From Aquilaria yunnanensis (taxonomy: Eukaryota > Streptophyta > Magnoliopsida > Malvales > Thymelaeaceae): a DNA stretch of 64,000 bases. The stretch's first letter is position 1. Each line of letters opens with the position of its first letter. Under the pieces are notes generated by a model, which ran no database searches, was not told the origin of the DNA, and saw only the letters and a list, made by a program, of their open reading frames with translations. Positions 46,088-57,538 of the stretch are shown one piece after another. The stretch is from the NCBI GenBank assembly GCA_039654915.1, contig CM077594.1, positions 94,254,893 to 94,318,892 on the forward strand. The letters are read 5' to 3'. The translations under genes were made by a program, and so were the position numbers.

Positions 46088-47773
46088 ATGGCCCCCTCCT
46101 CCTTCCTCTCTCTCACCCTCTGCCTCCTCTTCCTTTCCGGCACCTGCTTTGCCCAGCGCCAGTGGCGCCCCCAGCAGGTGCGACAGGGCCAGCAACGCTT
46201 CCAGACCGAGTGCCAGATCGACCGCCTTAACGCTCAAACGCCCAACCGCCGCATCCAGTCCGAGGCCGGCGTCTCCGAGGTCTGGGACCTCAGCGACGAC
46301 CAGTTCCAGTGTGCCGGCGTCGCCCCACTCCGCCACCGCCTCCAGCCCCGCGGGCTCCTCCTTCCCCACTACAACAATGCCCCGCAGATAATGTACGTCG
46401 TCCAAGGCCGGGGAGTTCACGGCGCCGTCTTCCCCGGCTGCGCTGAGACTTTCCAGTCTGAATCCCAATCCCAATCCCGCAGAGAAAGAGGCAGCAGCGC
46501 CCCCCGTGACCAGCACCAGAAGATCCGCCGCATCCGCGAAGGTGACGTCATCGCCTTTCCCGCCGGAACCACCTACTGGATCTACAACGACGGCGACTCC
46601 GAGCTTGTTCTCATGGCCCTCATCGACGTCGGAAACTTCGCCAACCAGCTCGATCAGAACTTCAGGGTAAGCAAAGCCAACCTTTATTTTCAAAATGTAC
46701 ATGTCTATAACAATTCAATAGTGCAAGACAACAATCAGTTAAATATATATGATTCCCCGTTTCAGAGATTCTTCCTGGCTGGGAGCCCACGACGAGAGGC
46801 TGTCACTGGAGGCCCAAGTGAGAGGGAGAGGGAAAGCGAGAGCGAGAAAGAGAGACGCCGCGAAGGGCAGATCAGGAGCGATGCTGGGAATCTGTTGAGC
46901 GGCTTCGACGTGCAGCTTCTGGCGGAGGCCTTCAACATCGACCCACAGCTAGCGAGGAGACTGCAGAACAGAGACGATATGAGGGGATCCATCGTGAGTG
47001 TGGATAGAGAGCTGGACCTCATCTTCCCTGAATACCAAGAGGAGGAGCAAGAGAGACGCCGGGGACGATATGACTACGACAACGGCTTGGAGGAGACTTT
47101 CTGCACCATGAGGCTCCGCCACCGCCTCGACCAGCCGTCCCAAGCAGACGTCTTCAACCCCCGCGCGGGCCGCATTACCACCGTCAACAGCTTCAACCTC
47201 CCCGTGCTCCAGTACCTCCAACTCAGCGCTGAGAGAGGTGTCCTCTACAAGGTACTACGCTACGTAGAGATATACCTGTCGTAGCTATTTGAGATTATCG
47301 CCGCATGCATGGAATGAACTTGTTATAAATATCGAATTTGGACCTCAGTATTTGAAAACGTGCATTTTGGACAGAACGCCATCTACGCGCCGCACTGGAA
47401 CGAGAACGCCCACAGCATCGTGTACATCACCCGGGGCAACGGCCACATGCAGATCGTGAGGGAAGACGGAGAGGCGGTGTTCAACGGGCCCGTTGAGGAG
47501 GGGCAGCTCATCACTGTGCCCCAGCACTTCGCGGTGTTGAAGCGAGCGAACGAGCAAGGATTGGAGTGGGTGGCCTTCAAGACCAACGGCAATGCAAGGA
47601 TCAGCCAAGTGGCCGGTAGAGTCTCTGTCCTCCGCGCCATTCCGGTGGACGTTTTGAGCAACTCCTTCAGAATCTCCAGGGAGGAGGCCCGGAGGTTGAA
47701 GGAGAACCGGGATCAGGAGGTTTCGCTCTTTAGCCCCACTTCCAGGTTCTCACGCTTCGCGATCGAAGCTTAA
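46088..47773 (+). CDS. 11S globulin seed storage protein (legumin type), gene 2
   Basis: Three exons: 46088-46666, 46766-47251, 47375-47773, with introns of 99 and 123 bases, giving 487 residues. The signal peptide is residues 1-22 ([21 protein letters not shown]). Cys42-Cys75 and Cys118-Cys306 are the expected intra- and interchain disulfides. Asn299-Gly300 in NGLEET is the legumain-type processing site between the acidic and the 188-residue basic chain. Two cupin folds ([17 protein letters not shown] and [15 protein letters not shown]) mark the two halves. Compared with gene 1 it has ten more residues, Gln/Arg-rich, after the signal peptide ([13 protein letters not shown]). Intron 1 is a multiple of three with no stop in frame, so an intron-retained message would stay open for 398 codons. 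The splice sites and family alignment (NFR/RFFLAG) still support splicing. It looks functional. Confidence 0.96.
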
Positions 47774-47813
47774 GTGCTGTGCGTGGCACTATGTAATGTG
47801 TAGGTAACTAGGG

Positions 47814-47819
47814 AATAAA
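47814..47819 (+). terminator. Poly(A) signal of 11S globulin gene 2
   Basis: AATAAA 40 bases after the stop, in the same GGGAATAAAGCCTT context as in gene 1. Confidence 0.7.
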
Positions 47820-48130
47820 GCCTTATTATATGGGGCATTCGTATAGTAGGAGGACGTTGTAGTTGGAGGTTTTTCTTGCTACCTCAAGTTATGAGCAGTG
47901 CGGGAAAATGTAATAGTAATAAGTTTTGTTGGAGTGGAATAAATAAACAACTTCCCCATAATATTCAAGGCCCGGGAGTTACACAAGCATACCGTATAAA
48001 TAGTTCAGTTCAATTATATATTGCATGCATCCTAACATCAAAATTAGAAATTCAAATTCTTAATTACGAGAGAAAAGCCCTAACAGAATGGTAATATTAT
48101 CTAGATAGATTACGTTTTGATTTAAAAGAA

Positions 48131-48645
48131 TGGTGCTGATCAGGAATCCGAATCCTCTGTCCCTTGTTTGCGTGTCCCCTCCTTGTCCCCTTTAGCCTCT
48201 AGCTACCACATCTTTTGCTGCTTCTCTTTCCTTCCTCTCATTCCATCTCGCCCATACCCACCGTAGAATAAGAAAGCCTCCTAAAGCGTTGTTGACCTCT
48301 AGAAGACCTGAAATTCTCATCACTGTCATTCTAATTGAGGAATGGTTTGGCTACATTGGGTTGGATCCTAAGCCTTACTCAATTCGCTTCAAAACCATCC
48401 CCAACGTCGTGCCGCCAGAATGGCTTAAAGCCATTGACTTAATTTTCTGGATTTCTATGAGGCTATGATGACAAAGATGGAAGCTCCCTTCGAGCAACTG
48501 CTCGACTATCTTAAGCCTTCGGCGACTGTCATTATTGGTGATATAGAGACACGATGCGCCGTCGGAGTTGCTGGAGAGTAAATAGGATAGGGAGGGAACA
48601 CGCAAATAGGGGACAGAGGATTCGGATTTGTTAATCAGACCGATG
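48131..48645. mobile_element. Small element with terminal inverted repeats
   Basis: The left end contains AATCCGAATCCTCTGTCCC followed by TTGTTTGCGTGTCCCCTCC. The right end contains the reverse complement with few changes (AATCCGAATCCTCTGTCCC then CTATTTGCGTGTTCCCTCC). The inverted repeats are about 45 bases. The interior is about 420 bases without a transposase. A weak TGATCA/TAATCA similarity flanks it. It is a MITE-like element; the superfamily (perhaps Mutator-like) is a guess. Confidence 0.65.
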
Positions 48646-50230
48646 AGGGGTCTATTAAGTAATATTTCATCTTTGTTAACTACTAATTTCTACACATTTT
48701 TATTTTTGATGTCCTTATTTAATTGTCATTTTTTTATCTTTATTTAGAAGAATATTCGTTTTAGTATATTGACTATTTTATAAATGTCCTGAAAAAAAAT
48801 TGACATTAAATATGCATAAGATTGATATAGTAATACTTATTTTAACCAATAAAAAACTGTATTTATGATAATTTTCTTAAACCATGTGTTTACTCTAACA
48901 GACAAAGATGGGGGAGTATATGCACATGAAGTGCATTAGTTATTATTATTGATGAAATGATAATGCTATGTACACCACCAATGGCCACCAAAAAATGCAC
49001 CGCCTGCCACATCACTCTTGCCATGTCACTTTTTTTTTTTTTTTGCAAAAGGATGAAAAAATATTACAATTTTTTACGGAATAAAAACTAATTGTTTACA
49101 TTTTAACAATAAAATCCCTAATCCCAATAGCATTCATCGTGAAGCACAAAAATCCCTAATCCCAATAGCATTCATTGTGAAGCACAGGAAGACATCAACG
49201 GAACTTCTTTCAGGCCAAGCAAATTCAAGGTAAGGTAGTTTGCCCACAACTGTTGAACTCATTTTTCTCTGATGATATTGCTGCTTAGGATAGCCTTCGA
49301 TTCTACCATGCTTTGTTATCTAGTTTTTTTGCTGTTCTCTTTCGGTCTAGTTGGACTATTGTTATTTCTCTTCAATCAAAACCAATTGTTGTGGTCCCTG
49401 CTAAAGTGTAGCCACAACAATGCAAAGGAACATAAATAAAGTACCACGTATATACTAAAAGTAAACAAGTGGACTTTGAATATAAGCATTAAGCCATCAA
49501 TTGTTTGCAAGGTTAAACTTAGCCCATTAAGCACAAGGGACTGCCAATGTACTAGACCATTTAGGAGAAAAATAAGATGACAGTAAATAGTTCAAACATG
49601 CCTATACTCATGATTGGCAGCAAACAGTCTGGCGTGGTGGTGCTTTTAAACCATAACTAAGGTAACTAGAGGCTGACAGTTTGGCTCTCAAGAGGCACAT
49701 GCCTGAAATTAAGTCAAATGAATTTATAGCTAAGATTTGAAATATTAGCCTAATATTAAGTAAATCAAGAGGTTAAGCTACAAGATCATTAATATAAGAG
49801 CATAGAGCAACCATACCTTTCGTATAAAATTAAGTTCATATAACAATTTTTTATAGAATTGGCCTCCACTAACACCATCTCTATACATATAGATAAAAAG
49901 TGATCAAATTTAAGTTGATGGTATGAGTTGGAAAATAAGTGTTGATCACGTTCCTATACAAAAAGTAGCATGTAGAATGAACTGATGCAATTAAGTAGCA
50001 TCTCTTCTCTGTCATTAAATAACATAAAGGCTACTATTTATTAAAAGTGAAAAATGGAAAAAAAAACTAAATGGAAAAAAAACAATGGTCATGGATAAGA
50101 AGTGTAAGTGGCTGCTTAGGCATATTGTCAATTCATCATTTTTTCACTAGACCAGGTTTGTATGCAATGATTTTCATTTTACTATCAGTTTTTATGATGA
50201 GCTTACAGGTATAATGCTTATTATTAATGC
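48646..50230. other. Spacer before the FAR1-like pseudogene
   Basis: A 37-bp direct repeat (AAAATCCCTAATCCCAATAG onward) is doubled at about 49109-49186. The rest has no supported gene; part may be an intron or upstream region of the FAR1-like pseudogene. Confidence 0.4.
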
Positions 50231-50257
50231 TAACATGTCTATGTTTCTCTGGAGTAG

Positions 50258-52250
50258 CAAAAAATAAATGTCTATGCCAATGAGGAGATTTTTTTAACTC
50301 ACAATGATGATGAACAAAATGATAGTGCAAACTAAGAATCGAAACAATAGGATATATTAGAACCTACAATGGGATTGAAATTTGATTCTCAAGATGAGTT
50401 TTTTGCATACTATTCAAACTATGCAAGACAGAAAGGGTTTGGAATAGTTAAGAAAACTTCAAATTGAGGAGATGATGGCAATCTAAAATACCTAACATAT
50501 GAATGCAATAAAGGAGGGAAGTCACGAGCTGCTTGATCATTCAACTCGAGTCTTTTCTTTACATGTTCATCTAACTTCCTATGACATTTGAGATGACGTG
50601 CTTTTGTCGGACTCAAAGGATGATTGTGTACCAAAACCACTGTTGTTATAACAACACTGCCATTAAGAGGTAACTTTAGTCTAATTTTAGCTTTGCACTC
50701 AGTCTTTGTCAACAACTTCGAATCAAATGAGTCACGAGCTTCAGCTCAAAACTCATTTGATTCGAAGTTGTTGACAAAGACTGAGTGCAAAGCTAAAATT
50801 AGACTAAAGTTACCTCTTAATGGCAGTGTTGTTATAACAATAGTGGTTTTGATACACAATCATCCTTTGAGTCTGACAAAAGCACGCCATCTCAAATGTC
50901 ATAGGAAGTTAGATGAACATGTAAAGAAAAGACTCGAGTTGAATGATCAAGCAAGAATACATGTAAACAAAAAATTTTAGTCACTTGTTATTAAAGTAGG
51001 AGGTTATGGAAATGTCACATACAATGAAAGAGATTGTTAAAATCACATCAAAAGAGCAAGAAGAATAAGACTTGGGCAAGGTGATGCCAGAGCAGTCTGT
51101 AAGTACTTTTCAAGAATGCAACATGTTGTTCCAAGATTTTTTTATGTAATGGATATTGATGTGGAAAACCGCATAAAATCTTTGTTTTGGGTTGATGGAA
51201 GGAGTAGAGCAATGCTTGAGAGCTTTGGTAATGTGGTTATATTCAATACCACATATCTTACAAATAAGTATGAAATGCCTTTTGCCCCTTTTGTAGAAGT
51301 AAATCATCATGGGCAATCAGTGTTGTTGGGATGTGGACTATTAGCCCTTGAAGATGTTGAATCCTTCGTTTGGTTATTTGAGTCTTGGAAAAAATCCATG
51401 TTAAGTTTCACATTAGAAGCCATAATCACTTATCAATGCAAATCCATGCAAAAAGCAATACAAATAGTATTCCCCACTATTCACCATAGATGGTGCTTGT
51501 AGCATATAATGAAAAAAATTCCTAAGAAATTAAGTGGGTATTTAGAATATGAATGAATAAAGGAGGCTTTGCAAGCAATTGTTTATGATTCTTGGACATA
51601 ATGTGAGTTTGAAGAAGGATGAAGTTTAATGATTCAGAGTTTTGATCTACATGAAAATGAATGGTTATCCGGGTTATATGCTGAAAAACATCATTGGGTT
51701 CCTGCATATGTAAAAGGCTTCTTTTGGGCAGGTATGTCAAGTACACAGCGTAGTGAAAGTATAAATGCATTTTTTTTATGGATATGTCAATGCAAAAACT
51801 TCATTGAAGCAATTCCTTGAACAATATGATAGTCCACTTAAAGATAAGGCAGAGAAAGAGAAACTTGCCGATTTCCATTCTTTTAATTGTTGGTACGAGT
51901 GTATCAGCAATTATGATATCGAAAAGCAGTTTTAGGTCATTTATACGAATATAAAATTCAAAAAGTTCCTAGATGAGCTTAAGGGAAAGTTTTATTGTTA
52001 TTCATCTCTTGTTAGAAATGATGGGCCTATTTGTGTATATGAGATTGTTGAGGATGTGAAAATTGGGGATTAAAGAAGAGATGTGATCTACATAGTTTCT
52101 TTCAAAGAATCAACATGTAAAGTAAGTTGCAAGTGTAAGTTATTTCAGTTCAAAGGGATTTTGTGTAGGCATTCACTCTATGTCCTCACCATTAAAAAGG
52201 TGAAAGAGGTATCTTCGATTTATATTTTATCAAGATAGAGGAAAGATTTA
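50258..52250 (+). pseudogene. FAR1/FHY3-like (MULE transposase-derived) pseudogene
   Basis: Three family domains are present in order. The FAR1 DNA-binding region is at about 50370-50950 (GLKFDSQDEFFAYYSNYA, CKAKIRLKL, VLIHNHPLSLTKARHLK). The MULE-type transposase core is at about 51140-51480 (FWVDGRSRAMLESFGNVVIF, NTTYLTNKYEMPFAPFVEVN, HHGQSVLLGCGLL). A SWIM zinc finger is at about 52110-52190 (CKCKLFQFKGILCRH). The usual FDTTY aspartate is Asn here. Stops occur throughout (for example in the FAR1 part after KKTSN and after SWT), and a 200-bp inverted duplication sits in the FAR1 domain. Such genes are either domesticated light-signalling factors or MULE transposases; this dead copy cannot be assigned to one. 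CACTA element 3 begins 33 bases after it and seems to cut its 3' end. Confidence 0.88.
50532..50951. repeat. 200-bp inverted duplication (hairpin) in the FAR1-like pseudogene
   Basis: 50532-50731 is the near-perfect reverse complement of 50752-50951, with a 20-bp spacer. The right arm is the sense coding copy. The left, inverted copy is bounded by the direct repeat GTCACGAGCT (50521-50530 and 50731-50740). Confidence 0.95.
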
Positions 52251-52289
52251 AAGAGGGGATACAATTTTGTGAAGACTACTTACACTACT

Positions 52290-52800
52290 AAAATATAGGA
52301 CTTTACCAACGTGTAGCAGTTGGTAAATTGAATTTACCAACTGTTGCACGTTGGTAAATGGCAGTTAGTATTCGATACGTTAGAAAAAATTTTTACCAAC
52401 GTGCAACTAATAACACGTTGGTAAATTCCAACGTGTAGACGTTGGTAAAATACACGTTGGTAATTACCAACGGTCATGAAAAGGACTTGGTTTCCATCAC
52501 GTAGTTGTAGTTACCAACTGCCTTACCAACTGCCGGCCGTTGGTAAGTTACCAACTGCCAGCCGTTGGTAACTTAGTTGGTAAGTTACCAACGGCTGGCA
52601 GTTGGTAACTTACCAACTTCCGGCAGTTGGTAACTTACCAACTGCTGGCTGTTGGTAACTTGGCAGTTGGTAACTACCAAGTGCCGGAAGTTGGTAAGGT
52701 AGTTGTTATGAAGCCGTTGGTAATGACCAACTTGCAAGTTGGTAATTAACAACGCGCGCAAGTTGGTAAGTTCCTCATTTGCGCGTTGGTAATGTATATT
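52290..52800. repeat. Subterminal repeat array of CACTA element 3
   Basis: Some 20 or more units of TTACCAAC followed by G(T/C)G or TGC, and the inverse GTTGGTAA, alternate as short palindromes (for example TTACCAACTGCCAGCCGTTG). In En/Spm such repeats are binding sites of the TNPA protein. Confidence 0.9.
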
Positions 52801-53960
52801 AAACGTTTCAGGTTTCGGTTGTTTCGTATTTTTCCCCGTTTCAATCCACATTCAAAATAAAAATACCAATTCAAAAGTACGCCCGGCTTTACTCAGCAAT
52901 AAACATTACACAGCTATGCCAACGTAATTAAAATATAATATTCTCAAATACAGCATAATTAAAACAATAACAGATATGTCTGAAAGAAAGCATTCAACAT
53001 TCAACGCCTTACACATTTCAGAAATATCAAGTCAGTCTTATTTAGGTCTAAAAATTATTATGTCTAGGGCTCTAACACAAGAACTTTGGAAATGCGCTAA
53101 CCTGTTGATGACGCCCATCACGGAGTCCCGACTATCTCCTCATCCTCTAAGTCCGAGTCATCAGGATAATGTGGAACTGGTTGAGCCGGCGGGCACGGAA
53201 AGTTTAGCGAACGACAAATAATCTCCAATTAAGCCCGGTTTGCCTCCAATGCAGCTCTCTGAGCCTCCATCTCTGCTCTCTGTCTCTTCTTAATTCTCTC
53301 AAGCTTCCTCTCGTACTCCGCATCCCTTCGCGCATTCTCCTCCGCCATCATCTTCTGTACTTGCTCGTTGAATTGCGTTGGCTGTGTGATGTCGATAGGC
53401 AGGATGAGACTTGGCTGTCAGCGTCCCGATATAACACACTGCTCAGATCCTAATCCAAATACACGGTCTCTCCTTCTACCGCCAGATGCAGTACTAATGA
53501 TTGCTAGTTCATCAATGGCCTCTATTCCATCCTCTTGCTGTGTTTGCTCCTCAATCTCTGCACTGATACGAGTCTACAGAAACGTCATAAAATACATTTG
53601 TTCATGTCATTATTTGTAAAACATAGTAATTAACTTAATAATATTCTGCGACCAAATAGTTTTACTACTTACAGCAACTTCTTCACAGCGCTTACTAACA
53701 TATTTCCCATTCTTCATTTTATATGTCGCCTGAAGGACTTTAAACAAGCCAGGGTCTTTCTTCTCAGGATCTCTCTCTCTCTAATTGAATGAAATGTAAC
53801 ACTAATATGTAATTTAAAAAAATAGTATCTGAACTGTTGTTTGAAAGAACATTAGCGACATACATACCATTTGCTCTCGATGTGCAAACATCGAGATAGA
53901 TCCCCCAGCATATGTCGCGCTGCAAGAGCCAGACTGTGAATCATTGTCAGTCATTGTTGC

Positions 53961-56900
53961 TAGAGGTGTTCAGTGGGCCGGTCCTGACACGGCCCGGCTC
54001 GGGACCGGCTCGCTTGGAGCACGGCCCAGGCACGGCCAAGACCGGCACGGCCCAGGCCCGCGTTAAGACCGGCGCCATGTGGGCCGTATATGGGCCTGGA
54101 GGAGGGGGGGAGGGAGGTGGGCTCGGCACGTCCCAGGGAGGGATTGGGCTCGGCTCGGCACGGCTCGGCACGGCGGCACGGGACCGGCACGGCGGACGGC
54201 ATGGGACCGGCCTGGGACCGGCTCGGGACCGGTGCGGCGCAACGGCAGGATGCAGTCCAACGGCCAGAATTTTCAAAAAAAAAGGGCAAATGACAACTTA
54301 GGTCCTTTTAACGGTTGGCAGCGTTTTTTGGACCCCAGAATTTACATTTTTGCCCCCTCCAACAATTATTTTCTAAGGGTATTTTAGGCCAAAAAAAATA
54401 AGGCCTTCCCCTATAAATAGGGAGGCCATTTGCACCATTTCTTCACACCAATCTTAGCAATCTCTCCTTCTCTACTCATATATTCTCTCATTTCTTTCAA
54501 GCAGTTAATATTATTTTCTGCATTCTCACTCAATTCTCAATTACTTTCGAAGCTTGTGTTTTGCTCAATTTTGCCTCACACAAATGGCATCAAGAGGAAA
54601 GGGAAATGCCTCAAGCTCTTCATCCCGCACCGGTTTGAGGTCATTTTTTCGTGGCCTTTCTCGACCGGCGACCCGTGGGACTCATATCCAACAAACTGAC
54701 GATGACGAGCAATTCGATATGAGTCAATACGACTTAGGCCTCGATGATCAACTTTCTGATGACGACGTTGAGGAGGTGGAGCCAACGGCAGCAGGGAATG
54801 TTGGTGGAGGAGATGATTCTGAACAAACCCCAACAAGCCATCAAGCCGAACTTCCGGCAGAAGGTAAGACGGCGAGGCGCACCGCATGGGTTTGGGAGCA
54901 TTTTGACCAAGTTTTTGAGAATGATAGTCATGGAAACAATGCGAGGTTCGCACAGTGCAAACACTGCAAGCAAAAGCTCTCGCATAAGAAGAACGCTGGC
55001 ACAGGAACACTGAGACGTCACATGGAATCAAAGCATTCGACTTTATGTCGAGATGCAGCTACGAGTTCAGGCGGTCAGACACAGCTTGCAAGCACTGCCG
55101 GCGGATCAGGTATTTTTAATTTTAATCAAAAAGATTGTAGAGAATGCATGATAGAATGGATGATATTAACTGAAAAACCATTTACACAATCGGAAGATAG
55201 ACACATGGAAAAATGGATTACAACACACTTAAACCCTGCTTTTAAAAAAACATCTAGGACCACCGCTAGAAGGGAGGCATTTAAAAGTTATGAAGCTGCT
55301 AAATCAAACTTACAAGCATACTTCTCTGCTTTAGATCACTCTATCTCATTTACTAGTGACATGTGGACTTCACCACTAGGACAAGATTATTATTGTATAA
55401 CTGCACATTGGATTGATGATAGTTGGGTTATTCAAAAACGTATCATTGCATTTAAGTGGATGGAGGTCGATCATACTGGTTGGAACATATTCAATGTAAT
55501 TTCAGAATGTTTTAAAGAATATTTTTGTCATGACAAGGTTTTTAGCATAACATTTGATAATGCATCAAACAACGATGTCGCGGCTGAGACATTGAAGGAA
55601 TCACTAGAACCTGTCCGTGATGCCGCATTTTTTCATATTAGGTGTATATGTCATATTTTAAACTTAGCTGTCCAAAAAGGTCTTCAAGTTTTGAGTAATG
55701 AAATTACTCCAATTAGGTGGGCACTCCACTATTTAAAGTCAAGGCCGAAAGTTTCTAAAGAATTTAAGCAATATTGTTTGGAAAATGGCCTCGAATTTAG
55801 TTGGAAACGTTTTAAACTTGATTGCCCTACCCGATGGAACTCCACTTATGAGATGTTGATAGATGCCATGCCATTTGCTGCATACATGACATGTTTTATA
55901 AATGTCAGAGAAAAGAACACGATTTTGAAACAAGAGATGTGAGATAAACTGTCAAAATTGGCTGCTGTGCTGGAATATTTTTATGATGCCACTGTTTTTT
56001 GCTCCGGTGTATACTATCCCACATCGCACAAACTTTTACTGCATATGGTCAACATTGCATGGGTTTTGAACCAATACAAAGATGACGAGTTCTTAAAAGA
56101 CACAATTAAGGCCATGAAAGATAAATGGATTTCATATTTCAGTACTATACCCCCAATCTACTTAGTTGCAGCTACACTAGACCCGACCGTAAGAATCACA
56201 GGTACGCAACAGCTACTTGAGGGTTATTATAGTTTCTTAGAAATGACACATATTTCTGTTCATGCTATAATTGCCTCTATTGATGAGCACTTGCGATAGT
56301 TATTTAAGATATATGCCAGTCGGTATAAGGATAAGGTTGCAAACACTACTTCATCTACCATCGCGTCTTCATCGGTCTCATTATCATTCAATCCGGCTGA
56401 ACAACTACTCAAACGGCCCCGTGCTGCCGCATCCGGTCTTACTGAAGTGGACGCATACCTTAACCTTGTTTGGGAGAATGGTGAGACCGACATTCTAGAC
56501 TGGTGGAAAGCAAGAAGTAACAAATTTCCAATACTCTCCATCATTGCCAAAGAAGTTCTAGCTGTTCCCGTCTCAACCGTTGCATCGGAGTCCGCTTTCA
56601 GCGCTGGAAAGCGTGTCATTTCAGAGAGACGCGCAAGGCTATCACCAGATTCAGTTGAAGTTTGTATATGCAACCGTGATTGGGGTCTTGCAGCTTGCAG
56701 ATTACAAGACCACAAGAGTTCTGACGAAGAAAACCCCGATGAGGTAGATGCTTAAATCCACTACTTGCTCATTATTTACTTACTTTGTATTTGATCTGAT
56801 TTTGCTGTGTAGCACAGATCGTACTTTTTATTTTGCATTTAATTTTATGGAACGTTTCGCTATTGAGTAATGTAAAGCCCGTTCCATGGTATGTAAGTGC

Positions 56901-57538
56901 CGTTTGGCTTTAATATTAATAAAAGTTCACACCGGTGGTAGTGTTTTGCTCTTAAAACAAGTAATTATACAAAATATAAAGATAACCTTAGAATAAATAT
57001 TTATCTAGTTTTTTTGTCATTATTTTATTTATTGTCTTGTAAAGTAAAATCTTGGTAATCATGGTTTGTTTATTTAACATAAAGAAATAACAATAAATGG
57101 TTTAACTCAAAATCAAATATATCAAAGTTTCCAAATCTTTTTGTCAATTTCTTACCTTTAACGTTTGATTAATTTAAAAATCTAGTAGAATTGAAGATGA
57201 AGTGGAATTTAAGATAAACTAGATTATAAAATATCACTTAGATAAAAACTCTCAGACTATTGTTTTTATTAATTTATTTAAAAGTGAAGACTAAAAAGTG
57301 GAGACTAAAAATTAAAAATAAAAACTAAAACTTAAAATTAAAATTAAAATTAAAATTTTAAAAATTAAAATTTTACGGGCCAGCTTGGGTTCGGCCCAGG
57401 ACCGGCACGGGACCGGGTCAGGACCGGCACGGGACCGGCCCGTGTAAACACGGGCTGTGCTCGGGCCCAAATTACTTAGGCCCAGGACCGGCCGGTCCGG
57501 TCCGGTCCCGGTCCGGGCAGCCCGTTTGTGCATCTCTA
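53961..57538 (+). mobile_element. hAT element, nearly complete
   Basis: The 3578-bp element starts TAGAGGTGTTCAGTGGGCC and ends, on the other strand, TAGAGATGCACAAACGGGC. The 8-bp target copies are ATTGTTGC (53953-53960) and AATGTTGC (57539-57546), one mismatch. Subterminal units GGGACCGGCACGG / GGCCCAGG lie at 53980-54260 and 57375-57530. A single long transposase frame (54584-56755) occupies the centre. A TATAAATA box-like word (CCCCTATAAATAGG at about 54409) stands before it. Only two stops break the frame, so it was active not long ago. Confidence 0.93.
54584..56755 (+). pseudogene. hAT transposase (BED zinc finger, RNase H-like), two in-frame stops
   Basis: One uninterrupted 724-codon frame except for TGA at 55940-55942 and TAG at 56297-56299; no frameshift is needed. 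Domains in order: low-complexity acidic N-terminus; BED zinc finger at residues about 100-150 (WEHFDQVFEN, CKHCKQKL, GTGTLRRHMESKH); the RNase H-like core from about 180 (FTSDMWTSPLGQDYYCITAH, TFDNASNNDVAAETLKE); a DUF4413-like part (LVAATLDPTVRI); and the C-terminal dimerisation region (WWKARSNKFPILSIIAKEVL, SVASESAFSAGKRVI-like). Start: the ATG at 54584 gives MASRGKGNASSSSS; an upstream in-frame ATG at 54554 adds ten residues. The TGA falls in a ..EM*DKLSKLA.. segment where the family usually has Trp. The product would cut and paste this element but cannot be made full length. Confidence 0.93.

Noticed and set aside
46088..47284. Single 398-codon frame as an intronless globulin gene
   Set aside because: It reads through the 99-base intron 1 and stops in intron 2; family alignment and GT..AG borders support the three-exon model.
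50258..52250. Functional FAR1 transcription factor gene
   Set aside because: Multiple in-frame stops, an inverted duplication in the DNA-binding domain and a CACTA insertion after the SWIM motif.
53912..54387. Gly/Arg/Pro-rich open frames on both strands
   Set aside because: They cover the CGGCACGGGACC subterminal repeats of the hAT element.
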